From IMG/VR virus record IMGVR_UViG_3300049098_000061, positions 1 through 56,204 of that record: 56,204 nt of DNA; one strand, 5' to 3'. How positions within the stretch are numbered: the first letter of the stretch is position 1; each line of letters starts with the position of its first letter. The notes beneath the pieces are model-generated. The model had not been told where the DNA came from, ran no database searches, and saw only the letters and a program-made list of their open reading frames with translations. The stretch is from a virus. Position numbers and translations under genes: made by a program. Below are positions 41,867 through 51,012 of the stretch, piece after piece.

Positions 41867-42321
41867 GCTATTACCCTAAAAGCTCTCTTCATTCTATAAT
41901 AGAAGTAGTCCTCGTCGTACCGTCTACGCTGTACTCCTATATCTGTCAAGGCTTGGTGGACATGCTCGTCTAGGTACAATCCTCCATGCGCCTCGTGTAG
42001 TCCAAACTTATACAAAATAATGTCTCCATTCTTAGGCTCTTTTGGATCTACTTCCACTGCATCGAATTGTGCTTTTATTCCGTCCACTAGTAGTTTCTGT
42101 CCATTATGTAAGTGCCAATCTTTAGGATACTTAGGGATCACTATAGCTCTCCCTTTGTCTGCGCCTACAGCATTGTATGCTCGCACAATAAAATGAATAC
42201 AGTCACATCCTCGACCCTTTACTCCTGTCCAATGTTTGTACGGAGTATCTTGCCAACTAAGGATCTCTGATTGTAACCTTGCTAAATTCGCCTTGTCCGA
42301 GAAGTAACCTTTCTCGCTCAC
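41863..42321 (-). CDS. Tail-tip NlpC/P60-family peptidase
   Basis: 152 aa. Catalytic Cys in RGCDCIHFIVRAYNAVG (DTPYKHWTG upstream is the usual lead-in), His in LHEAHGGLYLDE. Equivalent to gene-transfer-agent gp14-type peptidases that sit in the tail tip and open peptidoglycan during entry, just before the hub gene. GTG 42321 is the start, after AGGAGA; its end overlaps the hub ATG by 4 bp. Confidence 0.83.
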   Translation of the reverse strand: MSEKGYFSDKANLARLQSEILSWQDTPYKHWTGVKGRGCDCIHFIVRAYNAVGADKGRAIVIPKYPKDWHLHNGQKLLVDGIKAQFDAVEVDPKEPKNGDIILYKFGLHEAHGGLYLDEHVHQALTDIGVQRRRYDEDYFYYRMKRAFRVIA

Positions 42322-42459
42322 CTTCTCTCCTTATCTTTGTAAACTCCACATAGCATTTACAGTCTAAACATTCCCATAGATCGCCGATATTGTCCCGAGT
42401 CTCACTGGTATTAACTCATTCTCGCACATTGGGCAATACCTCGTATCCATTGCTCCCAT
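42257..42459 (-). pseudogene. Frameshifted small zinc-ribbon protein
   Basis: From ATG 42459 (or 42450) the frame encodes MGAMDTRYCPMCENE and stops at 42364. The -1 frame, which has no start of its own, continues with NIGDLWECLDCKCYVEF and runs to 42257 inside the peptidase gene. Joined near 42410-42420, the two halves give a normal CPMC...CLDC zinc ribbon, a small protein type often found between these tail-tip genes. I see no good slippery heptamer, so a one-base deletion or sequence error is more likely than programmed frameshifting. Confidence 0.55.
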
Positions 42460-43283
42460 TATGTCCACATAGACGGATTATCGTATGGTAGATACGGAAA
42501 GCCAAAGAATCTATCAAGACTCCCACCAAGATTTGAAAATTTATCTCGACAAGCCTCCATAAGTTTATTACATCCAGCATACACAGTTACGTCCTCCGAT
42601 GCAGCTAGGTCGGGTATGTAGTGACGCAGTACTATACTAGTCCCTGTGTGCGAGACTATCATCCGCTTATAGCCACTCCATTCCAGCCACCCAAAGGTAT
42701 AGTAGTCATCTGCCTTTGTTCCGAATCCTGTAGCAGTTACAGTGACTAGATCTGACCCTACGGAGAGTAGAGGGTAAGTAGAAGCGTAACTCGATTTAGT
42801 TACTCCACACTGCGTACTGTATAATTGAAGTGTGCATTTCTTTTGATAGCGGGGGCGAGGCACAGGCTGTCCTAAAAACTTCTCCAATCCTTCGCACTGT
42901 AGAGTAGCTGCTCTCCCTCGTATTTGGCATCTAGCTAGAGTTCCCATGAAGTACACCATACCTTCACGGGGAGACTGATTTCTGAATACTCGTATTACTC
43001 GTACCCAAGTTTCGTCTAGCGGCGCTGCGGTCAAATAGCTCTTTACTTCGGGTTGTAGCTTGTCTACGTTTACTTGGAGTTTACTTATAGTCATATCGGC
43101 ACTATGACTCATCCTTTGTCTGCCTATATATGCTGGCTCATAAGTATAACCATTATAGGTTATCTCACTATCCGCACTAGTTACTCGATAGCTCAACTGG
43201 TCATTCCAGAAGTCGTATAGATCAATGGGCTTTCTAGTACGAGAAGTCTCCAAACCATCTATTTGATTACTTGTCTCTCTCAT
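42459..43283 (-). CDS. DUF2163/BR0599-like tail-tip protein
   Basis: 274 aa. The order of motifs fits the family found in gene-transfer-agent-like tails (gp13): ITYNGYTYEPAYIGR, LQVNVDKLQPEV, VRVIRVFRNQSPREGMVYFMGTL, then a Cys-containing C-terminal part (YQKKCTLQLYSTQCGVTK, ACRDKFSNLGGSLDRFFGFPYLP). The C-terminal Cys and F-G-F/G-N-P signature is typical. Baseplate/hub component between the distal tail protein and the peptidase. Overlaps the upstream gene by 4 bp. Confidence 0.8.
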   Translation of the reverse strand: MRETSNQIDGLETSRTRKPIDLYDFWNDQLSYRVTSADSEITYNGYTYEPAYIGRQRMSHSADMTISKLQVNVDKLQPEVKSYLTAAPLDETWVRVIRVFRNQSPREGMVYFMGTLARCQIRGRAATLQCEGLEKFLGQPVPRPRYQKKCTLQLYSTQCGVTKSSYASTYPLLSVGSDLVTVTATGFGTKADDYYTFGWLEWSGYKRMIVSHTGTSIVLRHYIPDLAASEDVTVYAGCNKLMEACRDKFSNLGGSLDRFFGFPYLPYDNPSMWT

Positions 43284-44503
43284 ATCGTTGTGGTGGTGGT
43301 AGTAGTATAGCTCATTGTCTCATCGTGGATACTCTGCATTCTAAGCGTAGTCTCTGCGACTAGTGGCTTAGGATACCCCATCTCCATAGTGTCTATTTCA
43401 AACCTAACAGGTAGTAAAAAGCTGACGAGTATTCTATTTACTACCGATACGGCTACGTCTTGCCCTATCGCACTTCCTAGAGTTAACTGAGTCGAGGAGG
43501 GCCAACCGACTACCTTTCGATATAGCTCGGTGCCATCCGGTAGCATTATAAAAAGGTATCTCCCTATAATCGTATTCTCTGCCCAATATGAGGAGTACTC
43601 TATATTCTCTATTGTTATAGTAGTATCACTCGAACTGATAGCTCCTGTGATTACTACATCTCTCTGCCAAGTAGGACTCCAGAACTGTTTCCACTTTCCT
43701 ATCGATGAATCGAAGAAACCTCTTATCTCCGCACACTCGCTAACACCATCCCAAAGAAATTGACCCTCAAGTGTATACTCGCTCTCTGGCTCTCTAGTAT
43801 AACGTATCTGTACTCCTAGCTTTTGTAGAAACTCAGATGGTCTACTAAACGAGATACTCATTCCTTCTATCCAGTTAGGCTCTTTGTTGAATACGTAGTA
43901 CCCTTTATACATAGGAAAGTTATGACTCAGTATCTTGCGAGTTATAGTATCTTCCCACGCTTCTTTGAATGCTACAGATGCTCCTCCAAATGCACTGGTC
44001 ACTTTATCCAAAGGAACATTTTGCTCCATAGTCATATGAAGCATAGGATATATGGAACTTCCACTAGGCCAAGTATTTGTAAGAGTACTCTCAAGAGTCA
44101 AGCGAGTGGTGGTCATACTATAAATTTCGACTACTTCATAATCATCCCAATCGTTATAGATTACAGCAAGACCGCCTACCTCGTAGTTTGTCTTGTCAAT
44201 ATCTGTTAAGTCTACATACCCTTGCCCCGCTGTTGCTTGAGCAGTTAGAGATCCATGCTCTCCCCATACAGGTACTCCAAACACACCTCCTTGATGTTTC
44301 TGTACTACTCGATTGAAGTATGCCGACTCCGCTTCACTCATAAAAGTTATGTCATATTTGACGCTTCTCCTCGGCCAGCTTATAAGTGCGGATCTTTGCT
44401 CATACCCATATACCGTCCTGAGTATACTCGTCTCATAAGTGTAGTCAATGTAAAATTCAGACTCCCACTCACACTCTATCATCATGTAGGCATCTACGCT
44501 CAT
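43280..44503 (-). CDS. Distal-tail-like protein (DUF2460-like) with poly-Thr-Ile C-terminus
   Basis: 407 aa. N-terminal region (SALISWPRRSVKYDITFMSEAE, QGGVFGVPVWGE) resembles the first tail-tip protein after the tape measure in gene-transfer-agent-like tails (gp12/DUF2460). A central beta part (AVIYNDWDDYEVVEIYSMTTTRLTL) appears twice in similar form (TTITIENIEY, STQLTLGSAIG). It ends in seven Thr and Ile, the only copy of the tag with Ile rather than Val. Start overlaps the tape-measure stop. Confidence 0.75.
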   Translation of the reverse strand: MSVDAYMMIECEWESEFYIDYTYETSILRTVYGYEQRSALISWPRRSVKYDITFMSEAESAYFNRVVQKHQGGVFGVPVWGEHGSLTAQATAGQGYVDLTDIDKTNYEVGGLAVIYNDWDDYEVVEIYSMTTTRLTLESTLTNTWPSGSSIYPMLHMTMEQNVPLDKVTSAFGGASVAFKEAWEDTITRKILSHNFPMYKGYYVFNKEPNWIEGMSISFSRPSEFLQKLGVQIRYTREPESEYTLEGQFLWDGVSECAEIRGFFDSSIGKWKQFWSPTWQRDVVITGAISSSDTTITIENIEYSSYWAENTIIGRYLFIMLPDGTELYRKVVGWPSSTQLTLGSAIGQDVAVSVVNRILVSFLLPVRFEIDTMEMGYPKPLVAETTLRMQSIHDETMSYTTTTTTTI

Positions 44504-47500
44504 CGGAGTACTCGCTGCACTTTATCTCTGTTGCTACTTATAACGTTTATGACTGCGCTCTCGCCCTCGGGACTTCCTAATGCTGACAGCATCTCTCTTT
44601 GATCTACATAGTTCATAATCTTAATTTCTTGCTTCTGTTGGGCGGGTGCGTTAGAAACGCCTCCTCCCATACCCGATACCTGACCACCTGTAGCGTATCC
44701 TCGCCTCGACGGACTACTAGCATAGGCATACTTCGGAACAGGAAGTCCACTGAATAATTCTCGTGGAATCATCTTTTTGCGAAGTGCTTCCATTATGTCT
44801 CTACCGTAGTAACTCACTGCGGAGACGGGTTGTACAAATTCTTTAGCAGTAGCCCATATAGGCACGTTGTCTGCCTTCGGGTGTGGAGACTTGCCTTTTA
44901 CCTCGCCGCCTTCCGCCAATGTTTGCGCTCTAATCTTTGCTACTCTAGCAAGACCCGCTGCTACTGTCGCCGCTGCTGCCGCTGCTCCTAGTGCATACCC
45001 AACATAAGGAATTTTCGATAGCGAGTCGAAGACACTTTGAGCGCTCTTATAAGTAGTCATTATCGTGTCTTTGATAGCCATTGCTTTTTGGAGAGCGAAT
45101 GCTGCTTTTGCCTCTTTCGACTGCTCGCCAAACATCCACTTCGTTGCCTCGACTGCATCGGCTGCTGCTTCTTTACCATGCTCCCACTGCATTGCTCGGA
45201 TAGCTTCTAGTTGATCCTGTTTCTTTTGCTCTAGCTCTATCTCCTGTTGATCTCTAATCTGTTTTAGTAGTGCCTCGTCGTCATAAAATTTGCTGATTAT
45301 CTCTAACTGCTCGGCATGCTTATCTCTCAGGGCTTGCAATTCTAATTGATTTCTAGTCTCGTAGTCATCCTCGTCTGCTGCACCCTTCTGTACTTCCGTT
45401 ATCGCCTTATCTGCGTCTATCTTCGCCTTTGCTAACGCCTCGGCTCGCTTCTCTTCTTCCTTTGCTCTTTTATCCGCTTCTTTCTTTCTTTTCTCCTCTT
45501 GCTCTTTATTCCAATCCTCGATCTCTTTATCGTACTTAGCTACAATCGCATTGCGGATACCGTACATCTTATCCCATTCGACGCCCATGTCCTCTGCACT
45601 CTCTCTTAGGGCATCAAGCTCGGCGTCTCTCTCTGCTATAAACTTCTCGGTTCCTTCCTCCATTAAGTCTATGCGAATACCCGCTGCATCCTCCTCGGAC
45701 TCTGCTATATACTCATTGACTTGGATTTGATGTTTTAGTCTCTCGTCCGCTGCTGCCTTAGTATATTTAGTTACCTCGTCTTGAGACTTCCTTAACCGAT
45801 TTCCGATATCTCCTGATACTGCCAGTTTTTGAGTAGTAGACTCCTGTATCTCTACTAGTGCTTTTTGTAGCTCTTGAGCATTCTTTAATTTAGCCTCGGC
45901 ATTGTCTTTATCTATTTTAGCTATTTTTTGATTATACTCCCACTCGGCGAGTAGACCTAATTCTTTATTTCTCTCAAGCTCGTCTATTTCTGCCTTATAG
46001 TTCTTTGCAGTCTCCTCGGCCAGTTGTTTTTGAAGTACACTTAATGCACTGTTTATCTCCGTTTCCTTAGCTAGTAGATCCTGCTTTGCCTTTATTCTCT
46101 CTTCGTTTGCTTTCTTGAATGCCTCCGTCTCCGCTGTTGCCCTGTCTCTTAGATTCTCCGGAACTGCGGATATTGCCTCTGCTGCCTCGGCACTCTTTTG
46201 TTTTAAGTCCTCGTACTCGTCAGCCATTTTTGCTAGCTCAACGGTAGTCTCCGATATATCTGTTCTAAGTCCTTCAAGACTCATTTCTTGTACAGACCTA
46301 GTTATATCCCTAGTTATCTTTCCTTCCTCTTGCATCGCTGCATGAGTAGCTGCTATGGACTCAGCATGCTCTTTAGAGTAGCCTCGTACTATTCTAAAAT
46401 ATTCGATTACTTCCTGTTGAGACATACCTACATCGAACTCGCCCCAACTATCTATCATTTCTACAACGGAGCGATTAGTAAGCTCTATCTCGTCTCTCAT
46501 TTTTTTAGTCTCCGCTACTTGCTCTGCGGTGACTCGCTTCCATCCTGATATTCCTCCTGTAATTAGACCCCACGTAGCTTTGAGACTCTTGTTAGTCTCG
46601 TTCCACCAGTAGGTAGCATCTTTAACTTTCCCTATGTGTCGATCTAGTTGGAGATTTGCTGCCTCGACTTGCTTCTTCAAATTGACTTCTGCTAATTCTT
46701 TGGATCTCTGTACGAATGCCTCTAGAGCTACTCCACCATCTTTAACTTTCCCTGTGAACTCGTCTATGCTATTTGCAGCCCTCCTTGCCTCTACAGACAA
46801 CTCTTTATTACTCTCCGCTGTCTTTAACAACTGCTCTCGCATGTTCTTGCCGGTAGCTATGGCTTTCTTACTTCCTTCCTCCATTTCTTTGAGCGAGCTA
46901 ATTTGTTTGCTATAACTCGATCTAAGTGCATCGAACTCAACTGCTGCTAGTTTAGCCTCCTCTGCTAATCTTTTTTGCTTCTCACTAAGTTCTGCAAAGT
47001 ATAGTATCAATCCTCCGACAAGCACTAGTAGTGCAGTTATCGGATTAGCAAGCATAGTTGTCCACAGTGTTTTTAATCCTCTCTGAACAAGAAGCATTAT
47101 GGACTTCAATCCTTTTAATACGCCCTCAAAAGTTATGGTAGTAGTCAAGGCAACTTTGGTAGCAGATGCATATCCCAACATTGCTGCTTTCATCTGCAAT
47201 AATGTAGTAACTACATTCGTGCTAGCTAACGCTCCAAGAGTTGCATTGAAACTAGCTACTGCTAAGGCTAATGCTCCAAATCCTGCTGCGAGTATCGCTA
47301 CTACTCCTGCTAAGACTCCGATCACTTTGGTTAATACAGGCATCTCCTCTGCGATAGAAGTAATCACACCTAAGAAGCCAGTGACTAGTTCAATCACTGC
47401 TCGCAGTGGTTTTAATAGTGGATCTCCAAATGCTCGCTTCAACCCATCCAATGCAGAGAGTAGCTCGACGAATGCTCCTTTGAGATTGTCTTTCATCGTC

Positions 47501-48573
47501 TGTGCCATCTTCTCTGCTGCTCCCGCTGCTGCCTCGTTCGCTACTATCATATCGTCGAGAGCGTCTATCTGAGAAGTAATAGCGAGTACACCTGACGAGG
47601 CATATCGACCGAAGATCTCTTGTGCATCTGCTGCGTTTAATCCTGCATCGGCTAGTTGATGAAATGCATCTACTAGATCTAGACTTCCATCTGTGTCTAG
47701 CTGGATATTTACTCCTAATCTATCTAACGCTGCTGCTGCCTCGCCTGTTGGTTTGGTCAAGGCAAAGATAGTTCCTCGCAATGCAGTACCCGCCCTACTT
47801 CCTTGAATACCTGCGTTTCCGAGGACACCTACTACCGAAGCAAGATCCTGTAAGCCTACTCCCGCTGCTGCTGCGATTGGGCCTGCATAGGAGAGAGCAT
47901 CGGCCATGTCAGTAAGTTCTGCATTTGACTCGGCTGCTGTCTTGGCAAGTACATCTACTACTACTTGGAGTTCTGAAACGGGGAGTCGCATACCGGAGAG
48001 TACATTAGTTGCGATGTTTGCAGCTTGTCCGAGGTCTACCGCTGCTGCTACGGCTAATTGGAGAGACGGGCCAATACCGGCGATTACTTCTCCAGCATCA
48101 AAACCGGCTTGACCAAGATACTGCATACCTACTGCTGCTTCTTGAGCAGTGAAACGAGTAGTTCTACCTAACTCGCTAGCGGTGGCTTTTAGAGCCTCTA
48201 TAGACTCCTCGGCCCCACCTGTTACTGCGATTACTCCGCTTAAGGCTTGTTCAAAATCTGCTGCACTCTTGATAGGAAAGAACGCTGCTGCCGAGAGACT
48301 CGCTGCTATGCCTAGTAGGGCTGCTCCTGCTTTTCCGAAGCCTTTGGTAGCCTCCTCTGCTTTCTTAGCTGCGTCAGTATAACTCCTGACTTCTTTCTCA
48401 AGTGCAGTTAACTCTTTAGCACTCTTTTGATTAGCCTGTGCTGACTTCTTTCCGAACTCTACTGCGCCTCGGGTTAACTCGTTTAGCTGGCTTTGTAATT
48501 TTACTACCTCTTTGGAGGCGCTGTTTGTAGCTCGTATAAGTAGCTCCAGGTTGACTGTCGCTCCTGTTGCCAT
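44500..48573 (-). CDS. Tail tape measure protein
   Basis: 1357 aa, the longest protein in the window. N-terminal coiled coil (VKLQSQLNELTRGAVEFGKK), then a region typical of phage tape measures: AALLGIAASLSAAAFFPIKSAADFEQALSGV and ATAAELGRTTRFTAQEAA-like blocks, AGIQGSRAGTALRG, hydrophobic spans at about 390-530, long Ala/Glu/Lys coiled coils, and a Gly-rich C-terminus with RREL-like segment. It sets tail length and may enter the host membrane. At 0.15 nm per residue it predicts a tail near 200 nm (inference). The frameshifted GT reading frame overlaps its first 140 bases. Confidence 0.93.
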   Translation of the reverse strand: MATGATVNLELLIRATNSASKEVVKLQSQLNELTRGAVEFGKKSAQANQKSAKELTALEKEVRSYTDAAKKAEEATKGFGKAGAALLGIAASLSAAAFFPIKSAADFEQALSGVIAVTGGAEESIEALKATASELGRTTRFTAQEAAVGMQYLGQAGFDAGEVIAGIGPSLQLAVAAAVDLGQAANIATNVLSGMRLPVSELQVVVDVLAKTAAESNAELTDMADALSYAGPIAAAAGVGLQDLASVVGVLGNAGIQGSRAGTALRGTIFALTKPTGEAAAALDRLGVNIQLDTDGSLDLVDAFHQLADAGLNAADAQEIFGRYASSGVLAITSQIDALDDMIVANEAAAGAAEKMAQTMKDNLKGAFVELLSALDGLKRAFGDPLLKPLRAVIELVTGFLGVITSIAEEMPVLTKVIGVLAGVVAILAAGFGALALAVASFNATLGALASTNVVTTLLQMKAAMLGYASATKVALTTTITFEGVLKGLKSIMLLVQRGLKTLWTTMLANPITALLVLVGGLILYFAELSEKQKRLAEEAKLAAVEFDALRSSYSKQISSLKEMEEGSKKAIATGKNMREQLLKTAESNKELSVEARRAANSIDEFTGKVKDGGVALEAFVQRSKELAEVNLKKQVEAANLQLDRHIGKVKDATYWWNETNKSLKATWGLITGGISGWKRVTAEQVAETKKMRDEIELTNRSVVEMIDSWGEFDVGMSQQEVIEYFRIVRGYSKEHAESIAATHAAMQEEGKITRDITRSVQEMSLEGLRTDISETTVELAKMADEYEDLKQKSAEAAEAISAVPENLRDRATAETEAFKKANEERIKAKQDLLAKETEINSALSVLQKQLAEETAKNYKAEIDELERNKELGLLAEWEYNQKIAKIDKDNAEAKLKNAQELQKALVEIQESTTQKLAVSGDIGNRLRKSQDEVTKYTKAAADERLKHQIQVNEYIAESEEDAAGIRIDLMEEGTEKFIAERDAELDALRESAEDMGVEWDKMYGIRNAIVAKYDKEIEDWNKEQEEKRKKEADKRAKEEEKRAEALAKAKIDADKAITEVQKGAADEDDYETRNQLELQALRDKHAEQLEIISKFYDDEALLKQIRDQQEIELEQKKQDQLEAIRAMQWEHGKEAAADAVEATKWMFGEQSKEAKAAFALQKAMAIKDTIMTTYKSAQSVFDSLSKIPYVGYALGAAAAAATVAAGLARVAKIRAQTLAEGGEVKGKSPHPKADNVPIWATAKEFVQPVSAVSYYGRDIMEALRKKMIPRELFSGLPVPKYAYASSPSRRGYATGGQVSGMGGGVSNAPAQQKQEIKIMNYVDQREMLSALGSPEGESAVINVISSNRDKVQRVLR

Positions 48574-49122
48574 GAGTGCTACTCCTATCTAGTGATTCCG
48601 TTTGTCTATCAAACCTCCTCGATATGAGATCCACAAATAGGAAGACTTGCGGAATACTATACTTTTTAATATCAGAAAAGATATGCCCTTCACTTATTAA
48701 AAACTCGACACTCTCAGCTATTATCCTTGAGAAGCTGTGTTTTTCACTGCCTCGATCAGATCGCCTTTTCCGCTTACGACTAGGACTTTTTGAACGAGGC
48801 TCATCCACTTTCCCACAACTCCCTCCGTAATATTCTGCTCGACTACTATCTCTAAAATATCAGGAACATCAACGGAAGGCACTTTACTCGCAGGAAGATC
48901 AATGCAGTAAGGAACTATTTTTAGTACTTCTCCAAGGGCTTTTGCTGCTATCTCGGAAGGGCCAATTGTTCCTCCCTCGGCATGCTTCATTAGTATACCA
49001 AAGGAGTCGGCAACTTTTGGAAGGTTTTCCAGCGAGAGAGGAGTAACCGTGACTTTTGTTTCGCCATCGGAAAGTACTACCTCCCGCGCTGGAAATAGTG
49101 TCTTTATTTCTTGGTTATTCAT
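48431..49122 (-). CDS. Tail assembly chaperone GT, made by -1 frameshift
   Basis: Predicted fusion of the G frame (105 codons from ATG 49122) with the -1 frame (125 codons to the stop at 48431), about 230 aa. The frameshift point is G-GGA-AAG at 48814-48808, exactly the lambda G/T slippery heptamer and in the right frame phase. After the slip the product continues V-D-E-P-R-S-K, a very basic stretch, then a T-type helical domain (IIAESVEFLISEGHIFSDIKKY, IPQVFLFVDLISRR). G and GT wrap the tape measure before tube assembly. The gene lies between the tube and tape-measure genes, as expected. Confidence 0.82.
48721..49122 (-). CDS. Tail assembly chaperone G (unshifted product)
   Basis: 133 aa read in frame 0 through the slippery site to the stop at 48721. 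Soluble, with TKVTVTPLSLENLPKVADSFG and a helical C-terminal half. The size and place match the abundant gpG product of lambda-like tail modules; most ribosomes should make this form and a few percent the GT form. A 59-bp gap separates it from the tube gene. Confidence 0.83.
   Translation of the reverse strand: MNNQEIKTLFPAREVVLSDGETKVTVTPLSLENLPKVADSFGILMKHAEGGTIGPSEIAAKALGEVLKIVPYCIDLPASKVPSVDVPDILEIVVEQNITEGVVGKWMSLVQKVLVVSGKGDLIEAVKNTASQG
48808..48814 (-). promoter_or_regulatory. Programmed -1 frameshift site GGGAAAG
   Basis: Minus strand reads G-GGA-AAG with GGA as codon 104 and AAG as codon 105 of the chaperone gene, so tandem slippage into -1 leaves GGG and AAA with proper pairing. 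This is identical to the lambda gpG/gpGT heptamer. The -1 frame is open from here to 48431. Confidence 0.85.
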
Positions 49123-49181
49123 AGATCCTCCGATATGAGTGTTCTAGCGTTTATGTACTAGCACTCAGTTATTGGTAGGAA

Positions 49182-49721
49182 TTAAACAGTTGTGGTAGTC
49201 GTAGTTGCAAACGTCACAGTGAAGTACGGCGAGGTCGGGTTGTTCGACGTATCTGCTAGACCCTCACCACTAAACGTCATGAGACTCCACTCGTCTGAAA
49301 TCAAGTTCAATGCACCACCGGGAGACAATGTGACTCGATGGAACTCCCATGTCTCATTTGGCCCCGCTGGATTGTCGCTCACAAACTGGACTGCATACTC
49401 CTTATCTAACTCGGTGTTTGCGGAGATAACATTCCCACTCACACTACCGAGCAAGAACATCGCCAAGTTACTCACCGCAAACTCGTCGAGGTCAAAGTTC
49501 AGAGTATACCCTGTCTCCAAGACCACGGACTTGTCTTTGACTCGCGTGCCGGAACGTGAGGAATAGTGATCTAGCTTCTCCTCAGTTACTTCAACCTCGA
49601 AGCGAGGAGAGTTCCCCACATCATCGAGACTGCCTGGAGGAGTAGTTCCAGACCACGCTGCAATGGATACTATCCCACGTCCTAGCGTGTATAATGTTGT
49701 ACTATGAGGACTCGCTGACAT
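49182..49721 (-). CDS. Major tail tube protein with poly-Thr-Val C-terminus
   Basis: 179 aa. The first 100 residues fit a tail-tube fold (TLGRGIVSIAAWSG, FEVEVTEEKLDHYSSRSGTRVKD, LETGYTLNFDLDEFAVSNLAMF), the pattern where a Y/H-x-S-x-R-S-G loop precedes a long strand is common in siphovirus tubes. A second sheet region follows (TWEFHRVTLSPGGALNLIS). It ends FATTTTTTV. If each copy carries the tag, a tail would show hundreds of poly-Thr tails. Confidence 0.83.
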   Translation of the reverse strand: MSASPHSTTLYTLGRGIVSIAAWSGTTPPGSLDDVGNSPRFEVEVTEEKLDHYSSRSGTRVKDKSVVLETGYTLNFDLDEFAVSNLAMFLLGSVSGNVISANTELDKEYAVQFVSDNPAGPNETWEFHRVTLSPGGALNLISDEWSLMTFSGEGLADTSNNPTSPYFTVTFATTTTTTV

Positions 49722-49735
49722 ATTTAGTTTCCTCC

Positions 49736-50194
49736 TTATAGATTGTTAAAATCTTCTGTAAATTGAATTGATAAAACTTCTCCGATACCTACTACATTAT
49801 GCATAGGACGGTATACTCGGGACACTTCCTCCTCTACTATTATGGAGGCTAGTCCTCCTAGAGTTTGACCGTCTGCAAAGATAGCGAGTCGGGCTGCTTT
49901 CAAAAACGTTGTAATGTCTCGACTACACTCTCCTTTGCTGGCTGAATTGTACCAATGCTCTAGAACTACTCTAAAGAACTTTTTGTATACTGGTTTCTCC
50001 TTTGCTCCTCTCCGCATAGTCTCATCTACGGTAGACGAGGAAAACTCAAATATATTAGTCAAAGGCATTAAATCAGGACTAGGTTCTCCCTCTGGATTGC
50101 GAAAGATATATCGAATATCAAAATCATACCCGTTTGCTATCTTTATCAGATTAAGTCTAGACTGGATCTCGACTACTATATTATCCCTTTGCAA
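49736..50194 (-). CDS. Tail terminator-like protein
   Basis: 152 aa, alpha/beta, in the usual place between the neck protein and the tube gene. RFFRVVLEHW-like strand (YKKFFRVVLEHWYN), Asp-rich turn and C-terminal ILSIQFTEDFNN are compatible with the phage terminator (gpU-like) fold that caps the tail tube, but the call rests mainly on gene order. Its start overlaps the upstream gene by 14 bp. Confidence 0.65.
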   Translation of the reverse strand: MQRDNIVVEIQSRLNLIKIANGYDFDIRYIFRNPEGEPSPDLMPLTNIFEFSSSTVDETMRRGAKEKPVYKKFFRVVLEHWYNSASKGECSRDITTFLKAARLAIFADGQTLGGLASIIVEEEVSRVYRPMHNVVGIGEVLSIQFTEDFNNL

Positions 50195-50612
50195 TGGATC
50201 TCCCTTGTACTAAAAGTTCAAATAACTCGACAGCTATTTTATCTGCGATCTCGTCAACTTTAGCTTTGGTAGTAATACCTTCCGGTGCCTGACTAGAGTA
50301 TACTCGCCCTTCATTGTAGACTGTCCGATGTCTTGCACTAGGCCACGGACGTTTTCCAATTTCGCTTCCATACTCCAATGCTGCTGATTGAGGAGCAGGA
50401 TTACCAAACGAGTATCCTCCAGCATCTTTCCTTACCGGAGTCCATTGTTTCTTTGTTCGCTTCCTTCCCTTCAAGGATCTATCACCAACCGGAGTAGCAT
50501 CAATTACTGCCTGTCTTACTCGACTGGCCACACTCCTCGTTAGCTTACTGACTTGACCCTCTGTTAGATCAGGAATTTTGTCTCTAGATATATCGATGGT
50601 CAGATTAAGCAT
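50181..50612 (-). CDS. HK97 gp10-like neck / tail-completion protein
   Basis: 143 aa. Helical N-terminus (VSKLTRSVASRVRQAVIDATPVGD), a basic turn (GRKRTKKQWTPVRKD), then NPAPQSAALEYGSEIGKRPWPSARH, the signature pattern of gp10-type proteins where A-x-x-x-E-Y-G and RP..P precede the C-terminal helix. It links head and tail. It overlaps neighbours on both sides. Confidence 0.82.
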   Translation of the reverse strand: MLNLTIDISRDKIPDLTEGQVSKLTRSVASRVRQAVIDATPVGDRSLKGRKRTKKQWTPVRKDAGGYSFGNPAPQSAALEYGSEIGKRPWPSARHRTVYNEGRVYSSQAPEGITTKAKVDEIADKIAVELFELLVQGRSIAKG

Positions 50613-51012
50613 ACCCTGAGACTTCCACCTTTACTATAAGATTAAATACAGGAAATATTTTCTTCACCGAGTAAGTATAACCCGTATCATTATCAACAAT
50701 TAAGTCTCTGATACTTACTCCCTCGGGTACGTGTTGATCTCTAAATAAGAATATTACATCGCCACTAGCTATACCCCAAGATCCTGATGTCTGACCCGTC
50801 TGCCAAAGACTCCTACTCGACACTTCTTTCTCTACCTTGATAGCTGTGATGTTTGTAAAGTCAGTGTAAGTATCTACATTGACTCCAGCATCCTCGTCGA
50901 AGTCAGAGTCAGAGAATTTTCTCCAAGTTACTATAGTAGTCAGATCCTCGTCCTCGTATAACTGAGGGAGTATGCTATCCACTGCTGATTGTATCTGAGC
51001 AAAGATTCCCAT
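50605..51012 (-). CDS. Head closure / head-tail joining protein
   Basis: 135 aa, mostly beta (TTIVTWRKFSDSDFDED, VIFLFRDQHVPEG, YTYSVKKIFPVFNLIVKVEV), in the slot between the connector and the gp10-like protein where head-closure proteins are found. Family assignment rests on order and fold impression. Its ATG at 51012 overlaps the preceding stop. Confidence 0.65.
   Translation of the reverse strand: MGIFAQIQSAVDSILPQLYEDEDLTTIVTWRKFSDSDFDEDAGVNVDTYTDFTNITAIKVEKEVSSRSLWQTGQTSGSWGIASGDVIFLFRDQHVPEGVSIRDLIVDNDTGYTYSVKKIFPVFNLIVKVEVSGYA

Noticed and set aside
48723-48745. GTG-AAA-AAC as frameshift site near the end of the G chaperone
   Set aside because: Only the A-site codon re-pairs well after a -1 slip, while GGGAAAG at 48808-48814 is the canonical lambda heptamer in perfect phase.
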